Positions 51,707-59,898 of a stretch of DNA of 64,000 bases are shown here, piece by piece. The translations under genes were made by a program, and so were the position numbers. The stretch covers positions 62,001 through 126,000 of the forward strand of contig JAJEIQ010000078.1 of NCBI GenBank assembly GCA_022827905.1, in the 5' to 3' direction. Position 1 is the first letter of the stretch; every line of letters begins with the position of its first letter. The stretch comes from Pseudomonadales bacterium. GTDB taxonomy: Bacteria > Pseudomonadota > Gammaproteobacteria > Pseudomonadales > Azotimanducaceae. The notes beneath the pieces were generated by a model, which worked only from the letters and a program-made list of their open reading frames with translations, had not been told where the DNA came from and did not search any database.

Positions 51707-53182
51707 CTAGATGCAGTCAAATTCGATCTCTATCGTTGACGACTCCCCGCTGGGAGTGTTGTGGATGATTCGATTGAGATCGCTTCCTTGCTGCTTCCAT
51801 AGCTTCCGCATCGCCCGACACGCCATCCGCATCCTGTTTTCTTTCGACTCGCCGACCACTCGGCGATGCAAGTCGCCCGAAACCACCGGGATGGAAGTGT
51901 GGCCGGCATTTCGAGCATTGCGAAGCAATTCGAGAAGTTCCTCGTCAAAGTCCCGCTGTGCAAAAGGGGGCGACGTGGCCGCGGCCGAATCGGTGCCCGT
52001 CGGATTCGGCCAGTCGAGGCCGTCGAGAAAGGACTTGGCGACCTTGCCGTGGAGACCGAAGGCGTTCTGAAGTCGCTCATTCAGCCATGCAAGTCCCTCG
52101 GCAGATAGATTAACCCCTGCCTGCTGCAGGTATGCGCGGCGGGGATTGATGTTCCCATGTCCGCGTGCTGAGTTGCGCTGGGTGGACGCGAACGAGTCCG
52201 CGTCGAGCGATTCCATTAGCGCGTTGAGCGACACGCCGTCTCCCACCGTGCCATCGACGAACTCGGCGTGGTGGACGCGCACATAGTAGGGCCAGTCAAG
52301 GACCCACTCGCGTAGTGCAATGTCATCAGCGGTCGGTTCGTCACGCCCGGGCTGATGCTCAAGTGCGATGGCACGGCCAAAGACTCGAATGTCCGGCTCG
52401 TCAGTCAGCCGAGCAATGAACATGACCGCGCCATCCTTGAGGGCTCTGGGCCACTTGGTCTTGGAATAGTTAAGTGTCCGATGGCAGCCCGACACCTGAA
52501 CTTCCTCCTGGATGGAAGTTGAGGTGGGGGCACGGTCTTTCGCAGTACCAAGGAATTTCACGAACGCTTGCGGGGCCTCCGAGAATATTGTCGGCGCCTC
52601 GGCTCTCGGTTGGTCGATGAAGCCCGCATCGGCTCCAAAGTCATCGAGTCCGGCTGGTGCGTGAGGTCGTCCCCCGGAGGCGAGATGGCGCTTGACCCTG
52701 CCATCCCACTCCTCCAGCCGATCGCACAAGAGATCGGTCCCCGCCCGCTGCCAGAGATCGTCAAAGTAGTCATGGCAGCTGGCGACGGCAGCCACGTCTT
52801 CCGTGGCCATGCCCAGTTCGCGGTTCCTGCCGAGCCCAGCCTCCGTCAGGTTGACGGAGGCGACAATCGCCCGGCTCGATCCAAAAAGGTAGAGCTTGGC
52901 GTGAAGCCCGCTGATTCCCCGGATGGCTGCGCCGGCATTCAGCAGCGCTCTCAACGCGTCGATATCGCTCACGCCTTCAGCAAAGTCCCGCAGGTTAAAT
53001 CGGGTTATGACCTGAATGCTCTCAGCTCGTGGGGAGAGAAGGCGGTCAATCGAGCGGCGCTTGATGAACGGGCACACAATCCGGAGCTTCGTGTGGTCTA
53101 AACGCAGGGCATCGCTCAACTCAGACGCCCAGTTGCGGTCTACCAATCGGAAAGTCACGTGACTAACTCCAAACTGCTGCAA
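51707..53182 (-). CDS. Phospholipase D-like domain protein (putative nuclease) with uncharacterised C-terminal half
   Basis: GLHAKLYLFGSSRAIVASVNLTEAGLGRNRELGM (HxK...N...E PLD pattern); 491 aa. Confidence 0.78.
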   Translation of the reverse strand: MQQFGVSHVTFRLVDRNWASELSDALRLDHTKLRIVCPFIKRRSIDRLLSPRAESIQVITRFNLRDFAEGVSDIDALRALLNAGAAIRGISGLHAKLYLFGSSRAIVASVNLTEAGLGRNRELGMATEDVAAVASCHDYFDDLWQRAGTDLLCDRLEEWDGRVKRHLASGGRPHAPAGLDDFGADAGFIDQPRAEAPTIFSEAPQAFVKFLGTAKDRAPTSTSIQEEVQVSGCHRTLNYSKTKWPRALKDGAVMFIARLTDEPDIRVFGRAIALEHQPGRDEPTADDIALREWVLDWPYYVRVHHAEFVDGTVGDGVSLNALMESLDADSFASTQRNSARGHGNINPRRAYLQQAGVNLSAEGLAWLNERLQNAFGLHGKVAKSFLDGLDWPNPTGTDSAAATSPPFAQRDFDEELLELLRNARNAGHTSIPVVSGDLHRRVVGESKENRMRMACRAMRKLWKQQGSDLNRIIHNTPSGESSTIEIEFDCI

Positions 53183-53563
53183 ATGGCCGATGCCGCTAGG
53201 TCATGGCGTGATCGACTATGGGAGGGCTGACTCAGGAGCCGGGTACTTTATCACCGTCAAAGCAATGCTGTTTGCACTTCGATCTGATCACTGAGTTTCA
53301 TCCTAGTGAGGCTGAGGCGATAGCATAGGAACGTAGAGGCCGTGGTGAATTCAGAATTGAAGAGCTTCAGCAATAGTGCAACTCGCCTATCGATACTTCT
53401 GGTCACGACAACTAGGCCCTCGCTACCGTGGTGTGAGCGTCCAGCCAACGCCAAAGTCGCCAAAGCATGGGTCTTGGGCTACCTCGTTGACTCCGGGCCG
53501 GACGACCCGCGATCACCCCGAAACTTGCCCTGACGCCACCAGTCCATCACACTACCGGCCAGA

Positions 53564-54541
53564 ATGAGCGATCCCATCCCCACCACGGTCGCGGACCAGC
53601 CGCCCCTCGACAATCAAGCCCCGGCTTCCCCGTCGCCCGGCGCGAACCGCAGCAGTGCGGTTCGCCAGCAGCACCTGATTCCGCCGTGCCCGTATCGTCG
53701 GCTCTCGGATTCCGCTTCTCGCGTTTCCGCAATTGTCGATCCCCTGCTGATCTGCGGGGACGCTGGGCGAGCGCTTCGCCTGCTGCCTTCTGAATCCATC
53801 CAGACCGTCGTTACGTCGCCGCCGTACTGGTCGCTGAGGGACTACCAAGTGCCCGATCAGATTGGCTGCGACGACAGCCTAGGCTCGTACGTCGAAAGCC
53901 TCGTCAGCGCTTTTGACGAACTGCGGCGTGTGCTTCGCCCTGACGGCACCGTTTGGCTCAACGTCGGCGATTCGTACACTTCGGGCAACAGGCGCTACCG
54001 AGCTCCGGATCGCAAGAATCGAGCGCGCGCCATGCAAGTCAGGCCGCGAACGCCCAAAGGGCTCAAACCCAAGGATCTGATCGGAGTCCCGTGGCGGCTC
54101 GCGTTCGCGCTGCAGGATGCTGGCTGGTGGGTTCGCAGCGAGGTCATTTGGCACAAGCCCAATGCGCACCCCGAGTCCGTGCGAGACCGGCCCACTAAGG
54201 CGCATGAGACCGTATTCCTGCTTTCGAAGGAGCAGGACTACTATTACGACGTCGCCGCCGTGACTGGCCCCAACGGTCGGCGGCTGCGAAACGTATGGGA
54301 CATTCCGACTGAGCCGCTGAAGCGGGCGAACGGTCAAGACGACGACCATCCCGCCATGATGCCCCTGTCGCTCGCCCGGCGGTGCGTTGCGGTCACGAGC
54401 AGAACGAACGATGTCGTGCTCGATCCGTATGCTGGCTCCGGCACAACGCTGCTAGCCGCTCAAGGGCTCGGTCGCCGGTGGGTCGGCATCGAACTCAACC
54501 CATCTTTCGTGGAGCTCATTGAACGACGGCTTGGCCTGTGA
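53564..54541 (+). CDS. Type II DNA methyltransferase, amino (N4-C/N6-A) class with motif IV before motif I
   Basis: VVTSPPYWSLRDYQ ... VLDPYAGSGTTLLAAQGLGRRWVGIELNPSF. Confidence 0.93.
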   Translation: MSDPIPTTVADQPPLDNQAPASPSPGANRSSAVRQQHLIPPCPYRRLSDSASRVSAIVDPLLICGDAGRALRLLPSESIQTVVTSPPYWSLRDYQVPDQIGCDDSLGSYVESLVSAFDELRRVLRPDGTVWLNVGDSYTSGNRRYRAPDRKNRARAMQVRPRTPKGLKPKDLIGVPWRLAFALQDAGWWVRSEVIWHKPNAHPESVRDRPTKAHETVFLLSKEQDYYYDVAAVTGPNGRRLRNVWDIPTEPLKRANGQDDDHPAMMPLSLARRCVAVTSRTNDVVLDPYAGSGTTLLAAQGLGRRWVGIELNPSFVELIERRLGL

Positions 54542-55299
54542 CGCTTGAGGAACTCAAGGCGAGACTCGATTCGTTCTCCCCGGCCAAGATCGCCTTCGTT
54601 GCTACGGTCGTCGAGTCGCTGTCTAACCCATCTCAGGCCAACATCCGCTCCCAAGGCACTTGGCTTACCGGGGTCCCTGAGTGGATCGAGTACTTCGGAC
54701 TCGCACTTTCGGTCCATCACGCAGCGACCACGGTTCCCCTTGGATTGACTTCGTTCGAGGCCGTGTTCCGCAATGCGTGCTCCCATGTTGGATGGCCTGT
54801 GACGCCACCCAGTTCGGCCACCCAGCGCTTTGTGGACCTCTCTGTGCGCGCCGGCTCCGGCCGTGCGAGGCACCTTTCGTTGAAGTCCACCGCTGCCAAG
54901 GGGCTTTCTCCAACGACCGTTCACATTTCGAAGCTCACCGAAGCGGCGTGGATACAGGACACTCGCACGCCCGCGGCTCGACGGCAGGCCACGCTTGAGC
55001 TCTTCGCAGCCTACCAAGGTGTCGTGACGTCCATACTCATGCTCCGCGCCTTCCGTGCGGAAGAGGATGACGAGGCTCCGCGACTCTATCAGCTCGTCGA
55101 GATACCCGGAGGGCTGTTCGACTCGATCCAGCACGAGCCGCTTGCCGCCTTCCAGAGCGATGCACCCGTCATTCCGTGCAGGGATGCCGACGGGCAGACA
55201 ATCGCCCGGGTCGCGTTGGACCGTTCCGATGCGAAGATCACGGTGCGCAGCATCCAACTTGATGCCTGCACGGTGCACGCCGAGTGGGCTCGGGACTAG
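54538..55299 (+). CDS. Putative type II restriction endonuclease, SmaI-like
   Basis: 253 aa; ATGA-type overlap with methyltransferase; ARHLSLKSTAAKGLSPTTVHISKLTEAAWI, YQLVEIPGGLFDSIQ, ITVRSIQLDACTVHAEW resemble R.SmaI as I recall it. Confidence 0.72.
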   Translation: MTLEELKARLDSFSPAKIAFVATVVESLSNPSQANIRSQGTWLTGVPEWIEYFGLALSVHHAATTVPLGLTSFEAVFRNACSHVGWPVTPPSSATQRFVDLSVRAGSGRARHLSLKSTAAKGLSPTTVHISKLTEAAWIQDTRTPAARRQATLELFAAYQGVVTSILMLRAFRAEEDDEAPRLYQLVEIPGGLFDSIQHEPLAAFQSDAPVIPCRDADGQTIARVALDRSDAKITVRSIQLDACTVHAEWARD

Positions 55300-55340
55300 C
55301 GCAAAGCCATTGACATGGGCAGCTACGCCGGCCGCCTCGG

Positions 55341-56273
55341 CTAAAGCGCCCCTGCTAGCACCCGTTCCCCGTCCTCGCCGATAAAATCCAACAGCGCGGC
55401 TAGGCACCGCTCCGGCTCCTCGAGCTGCAGGAAGTGCGTTGTGTCGGGCACAAAGTCGTAGTTCAACGCGACGATCTCGTCCATCGCCACGGTTGGCAGG
55501 AACGAGTGCGGTGCCACGGGGTCGCTCCCGATCACCTTGACGGGGCAGGAGATGGCATCGACGTCCACGGTCGAGGCGTGCTGGTAGCCCTGTTCGTAGA
55601 TGCGCGCTTCGTACTCCCGCGGGCACCTCAGGACGAACTCCGATCCGCCGTTCACGGCACGCAGCGTGGTCTGCGCCAGCAGGCCCGCGACCCCGGGACG
55701 GAGAAGCTGGAACGCCGGCGTGTTGCGCAGCCGCTGTGCGAACGCCGCTTCGCTGTCGAACGATCCGCGGCGATGCCGGGCACCTTCGACCATCCGCCCC
55801 ATGGTCGTGCGCAAACGTTCCCGGTGACCGGGGTGACATCCGCGCGGGCAGATGAACGGGTCGAACAGCACCAGCGCGGCGAACGATCCCGCGCCCGAGC
55901 ACGCCTCGATCGCCGCTGCCTGGCCCGACAGCGAGTGGAACACGCCGACCGCGGGCTTGGGCCCAAAGTGCGCTTCGATGGCCTGGGCCACAGCCGCCAT
56001 GTCGCGCACGAAGGTCGCAATGGCGTGGGTCTCTAGCGCCCCGACCGGGTTCCAGCCGTGATTGCGCAGGTCGAAGACCACCACGTCGAACCGATCCATG
56101 AGCAGCGACCAGAACGGGTAGTACGCATCCACGGCGAAGCCGTTGGCATGGCTGAGCACGATGCGTGGCCCGGCAGGATTGCCATGCCGACGCACCAGGA
56201 TTGCGGTTTCGTCGTCCATCCGCGCTTCGCCCACCGCCAGGGGCGCGGGGACCGTCCATCGCGGATCGCTCAT
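55341..56273 (-). CDS. Alpha/beta hydrolase
   Basis: IVLSHANGFAVDAYYPFWSLL, DLRNHG, GVFHSLSGQAA. Confidence 0.9.
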   Translation of the reverse strand: MSDPRWTVPAPLAVGEARMDDETAILVRRHGNPAGPRIVLSHANGFAVDAYYPFWSLLMDRFDVVVFDLRNHGWNPVGALETHAIATFVRDMAAVAQAIEAHFGPKPAVGVFHSLSGQAAAIEACSGAGSFAALVLFDPFICPRGCHPGHRERLRTTMGRMVEGARHRRGSFDSEAAFAQRLRNTPAFQLLRPGVAGLLAQTTLRAVNGGSEFVLRCPREYEARIYEQGYQHASTVDVDAISCPVKVIGSDPVAPHSFLPTVAMDEIVALNYDFVPDTTHFLQLEEPERCLAALLDFIGEDGERVLAGAL

Positions 56274-57718
56274 TCGCCCACGCACGCCTGCTCGCCGAGC
56301 GAAACGACCAAGTCTAGCGTCCTGCGCACGTCTTCCCAGGTCGTGGTGTGATTCAGGATGCACAGCCGCAGAGCGAAGACGCCCTTCAACGAGGTTGACG
56401 AGAGAAACGCCAACTCGTCCCAGAACACCTGTGCCAGCACCTTGCGGTTGGCCCGCTCCAAAGCCGCTTCATCGTGGCCGCCGGGATTGACGCGGAAGCA
56501 CAGGATCCCCAGCGACACCGGCGCCATTGGCTCGAGCATCGGGGAGGACGCCACATACGCCTCGGCGCGGTGCGCGAGATCGAGCCCGTTTTGCACCGCG
56601 GCGCGAAACGCCGCCATGCCGAAGGTTTGCACGGACATCCAGATCTTGAGGGCGCGCGCCGTCCTGCTTAGCTGAAGCCCGCGGTCGGCGAAGTTCGGAT
56701 GGTTGGCGCCCCAAACGGTGTCCTGGAGAACGTCGTTGCCGATGGTGAAGGCGGCTTCGAGATGCTTGGCGTTCCTCACCATCAGCGCCCCCACCTCGTA
56801 GGGCTGGAAGAACCACTTGTGGGCGTCCAACCCCACGGAGTCCGCCCGGTCGATGCCGGCAAGCCGTTCCCTGCCGGCCTCCGTCACCAGCGAGAATCCG
56901 CCGTAGGCCGCGTCCACGTGCAGCCAGATGCCTTCGCGCGCGCAGTGTTCCGCCAGGTCCTCAAGAGGGTCTATGGCGCCCGTGCTGGTCGTTCCCGCAT
57001 TGGCGCATACCGCTACCGGCACCAGCCCATTGGCGCGGTCCTCGCGGATCAGGCGCAGCAACTCGGTGACGTCGATGCGGAAGTCGTCGCCGGAGCGAAC
57101 CAAGCGAATGTGCTCACGCCGCACGCCGGCGACCAGGGCCGCCCGCTTCAAGGCGCCGTGGGACTGGTCGCTCATGTAAACGGCCGGACTCTGCGGATGT
57201 CCGGCCGCCTCCCGTGCCGCCACCAGCGCTTCGACGCTGGCCGCGGAGCCGCCGCTGGTCAGCAGCCCCCCGGCAGCCTTCGGATAGCCGAGCCAGCCGC
57301 GCATCCAATCCACGACGATCAGTTCCAGTTGGCTGGTGCCGCTCGACACCAGCCAGGTGCAGGAGTTGATGTTGAATCCAGAGGCTAGGAAGTCCGCCAC
57401 CACGCCGGGCCAGGTGGGGGACGATGGCACGAAGCCAAAGAACCGGGGATGATCCAGCCGGGCCGCGAACGGCAGCACGTCGCGCACCACCTGGTTTAAA
57501 ACCTCCTCCGCTGGCCGGCCGTCTTCCGGCGGCGCCAACGGCAGACGGTCCTGCAGGGCTTGGCGGAACTCACCGTCCCAGGCATTGGCCTCGCCCAGGC
57601 CACTGATTCTCTCGATGAGCAGTTCCATTGCAGCGGTGCCCAACTGCCGCATCGACTGCGGCGTCATCGTCAGTTCACCCCCAGTCCTGCCCCTAGCCAC
57701 TTGCTTTTTCCGCTCCAT
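56270..57718 (-). CDS. Group II PLP-dependent decarboxylase (aromatic-L-amino-acid type)
   Basis: PRFFGFVPSSPTWPGVVADFLASGFN, LHVDAAYGGF, SVGLDAHKWFFQPYEVGALM; overlap with hydrolase gene. Confidence 0.93.
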   Translation of the reverse strand: MERKKQVARGRTGGELTMTPQSMRQLGTAAMELLIERISGLGEANAWDGEFRQALQDRLPLAPPEDGRPAEEVLNQVVRDVLPFAARLDHPRFFGFVPSSPTWPGVVADFLASGFNINSCTWLVSSGTSQLELIVVDWMRGWLGYPKAAGGLLTSGGSAASVEALVAAREAAGHPQSPAVYMSDQSHGALKRAALVAGVRREHIRLVRSGDDFRIDVTELLRLIREDRANGLVPVAVCANAGTTSTGAIDPLEDLAEHCAREGIWLHVDAAYGGFSLVTEAGRERLAGIDRADSVGLDAHKWFFQPYEVGALMVRNAKHLEAAFTIGNDVLQDTVWGANHPNFADRGLQLSRTARALKIWMSVQTFGMAAFRAAVQNGLDLAHRAEAYVASSPMLEPMAPVSLGILCFRVNPGGHDEAALERANRKVLAQVFWDELAFLSSTSLKGVFALRLCILNHTTTWEDVRRTLDLVVSLGEQACVGE

Positions 57719-57883
57719 TCATTGCTTGTTGAGCGACTCCTGAGTGACCGCGCCGTCGTTGACCGGTTCCCTGCCCTGCGCCGTCGGAGAGAGTTGCAGC
57801 CTCCCGGGTCGTTGTCAACACAAAGGCTGCCCGCTGTTCTTGGAGATGCACACCATGAGACATTTGTGTATCATTGCAGCGGT

Positions 57884-58984
57884 ATGAAGTCGAACTCCAC
57901 ACGAAAGGATGCGGGTCAACTGGCGTTCGACCCGGCTCGGGCGCTGCCCACGGCCGCGTACCGGGACCCTGCGTGGCTCGCGGCGGAGAAGGACCGCATC
58001 TGGCATCGCGACTGGGTGTTCGCGACCACTGAGGATGCGCTCGCGCAACGGGGCGACCAAATTCCGGTGATGATCGGCGATCAGCCCGTCCTGTTGCTGC
58101 GCAACCAGGCGGGCGAGCTGGTGGCCTTGTCGAATCTGTGCGCCCACCGGGGGACGCTGCTGGTTGATCAGCCGGGCAATGCCAAGCGCATTCAATGCCC
58201 CTACCACGCTTGGACCTATGACGACGCCGGGCGACTGGTCGGCGTGCCGTTCGCGCCGAGTGACGCCATCGACCGGCCGACCCACGCTCTCCCATCGTAT
58301 CGTGTGGAGTCTTGGCATGGCCTGGTGTTCGTCAGCCTCGACAACCGCGTGGAGTCGCTTGCCCAGCGTTTCGCGTTGATCGAAAGCCATGTGTCCGCTG
58401 GCGGAATCGACGGCCTGCATCACCACTCGGAATTGCAAACGACGGAAACCTGGGCCTGCAACTGGAAGGTCGCGATCATCAATGCGATGGAGAGCTATCA
58501 CCTGTTCAAGGTCCATCCCGAGACCCTTGAGCCCTTCACGCCCACTCAGGATGCCTACTATGTCGCGGGCTCCGCCCGGGCGACGGCCACCGGCGGCATC
58601 TTCAAAGGCCAAGACGACTATCTGCTGATCAGCCTGCCGCCTGGCTTCGTCGGGGTGCTCACCCAAGGCAGCTTCATCTGGCAGGCAGTGCACCCGGTGG
58701 ACGCCGATCGCTGCGCGGTCCGCACCGGGGGAGCCTTCGTGTCGGACCGGCGTGCCGGCCCCTTTGGACGGATCGGCAAGTGGCTGACTCGGGCCGCTGC
58801 GGTTGCCTACCCGCAATCGGACTTCCTGCTGGAGGACAAGGCGATCTGCGAGCGCGTGCAGCGCGGCGCCAGCGGCGAATTCATTCCCGGCAGCCTAGTG
58901 CCCATCGAGCGGGTGGTGGGGGATTTCGGGGACTACCTCAACTGGCGGCTCAACGATGTTGAGCCGCCTCCGGCTCGCAACTGA
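57884..58984 (+). CDS. Rieske non-heme iron aromatic ring-hydroxylating oxygenase, alpha subunit
   Basis: CAHRGTLL(16)CPYHAWTYDDAGRL Rieske motif; NWKVAIINAMESYHLFKVHPET iron site. Confidence 0.94.
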   Translation: MKSNSTRKDAGQLAFDPARALPTAAYRDPAWLAAEKDRIWHRDWVFATTEDALAQRGDQIPVMIGDQPVLLLRNQAGELVALSNLCAHRGTLLVDQPGNAKRIQCPYHAWTYDDAGRLVGVPFAPSDAIDRPTHALPSYRVESWHGLVFVSLDNRVESLAQRFALIESHVSAGGIDGLHHHSELQTTETWACNWKVAIINAMESYHLFKVHPETLEPFTPTQDAYYVAGSARATATGGIFKGQDDYLLISLPPGFVGVLTQGSFIWQAVHPVDADRCAVRTGGAFVSDRRAGPFGRIGKWLTRAAAVAYPQSDFLLEDKAICERVQRGASGEFIPGSLVPIERVVGDFGDYLNWRLNDVEPPPARN

Positions 58985-58988
58985 TCCC

Positions 58989-59248
58989 ATGACGCCAGTC
59001 GGCACCCCACCGCCCAGCCGATTCCAGTCGTGGCCGACCTGGGCCGCACTGGCGGCCATTTGGTGCGCCCTGTTCCTGGACCTGGCTTGGATGTTCTCGC
59101 TTTTGCTGCTGGCGTGGGCCTTTATGACATCCGCACCGGGGAGAGCCTGTTCATACAGCGCATCACCCGGCGGGAGCAGCCGGTGACGTATTGGCTCATC
59201 GTGGCGACTTGGATTTCGTTTGGCGTCCTCGGGTTCCTGTACCCGTGA
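58989..59248 (+). pseudogene. Small membrane protein, apparently split by a frameshift
   Basis: Frame 1 MTPVGTPPPSRFQSWPTWAALAAIWCALFLDLAWMFSLLLLAWAF continues in another frame as YDIRTGESLFIQRITRREQPVTYWLIVATWISFGVLGFLYP. Confidence 0.55.
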
Positions 59249-59267
59249 AGGACTGAAGCCCTAAACC

Positions 59268-59825
59268 CTATCGCAGCCCCTCCGTCAGCGTGCGCACGGC
59301 CAAGTCAGTCGCCGCATCGACGCTGAGGTAGCCTTCGGCAATGGCGTTCCACGCCGTCCAGACCAGTTGATCGATCTGCGCGACGACCCAAGGCGAGGGG
59401 ACGTCCCGGGCGACATCGCCTTGGTCCTTGAGGTCTTCCACCAAGGCCTCGGCCCAGTGCAGTTGCGTCGCATAGCCCTCGCGCACCTTCGGGTCGTCCG
59501 TGTAGTCGGTACCGAGGAAGCTGTATCGGTCGCCGAGCGGAATCACCGCTCGAAACATGCTTCGCAGGCGGTCCACGGCCGGTTGGCCAGCCGTTGCCTG
59601 TGCTCGGACCGCCGCGTTCATTTCCTCGACGCAGCGGATGCCGATGGCGCTGACGAGGTCGTCCCGGGTGCGGAAATGACGGTGCAGCGTGGCTCGGCCA
59701 ACGCCGGCCTGAACCGCAATCTCGCTCATCGTCGCGCCGGCATTGGCATTCAGAACGCGAACGGCGGCTTCGACGATCGCCTCCAAGGTTGCTGGGCGAA
59801 TAGCGTGTTTTCGAGGTGTGTTCAT
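59268..59825 (-). CDS. TetR family transcriptional regulator
   Basis: RVLNANAGATMSEIAVQAGVGRATLHRHFRTRDDLV. Confidence 0.9.
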   Translation of the reverse strand: MNTPRKHAIRPATLEAIVEAAVRVLNANAGATMSEIAVQAGVGRATLHRHFRTRDDLVSAIGIRCVEEMNAAVRAQATAGQPAVDRLRSMFRAVIPLGDRYSFLGTDYTDDPKVREGYATQLHWAEALVEDLKDQGDVARDVPSPWVVAQIDQLVWTAWNAIAEGYLSVDAATDLAVRTLTEGLR

Positions 59826-59898
59826 ACCTCAGTCCTCATCGATTTTCCTCTAGTGAATGTGGGTTCGATCTCTCCTGTTGTCCGGCAGTACCGTGCCG

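Noticed and set aside
43409-55340. Search for duplicated tRNA-Ser 3' end (attR) and integrase
   Set aside because: None seen by eye; mobility of the island therefore not claimed as a mobile element feature.
54460-56259. 599-aa minus-strand ORF
   Set aside because: Antisense to the SmaI-like gene and out of frame with the alpha/beta hydrolase; low-complexity Arg/Gly-rich translation typical of spurious high-GC ORFs.
59100-59140. Programmed -1 frameshift site
   Set aside because: No X-XXY-YYZ slippery heptamer found near the frame change; simple indel more likely.
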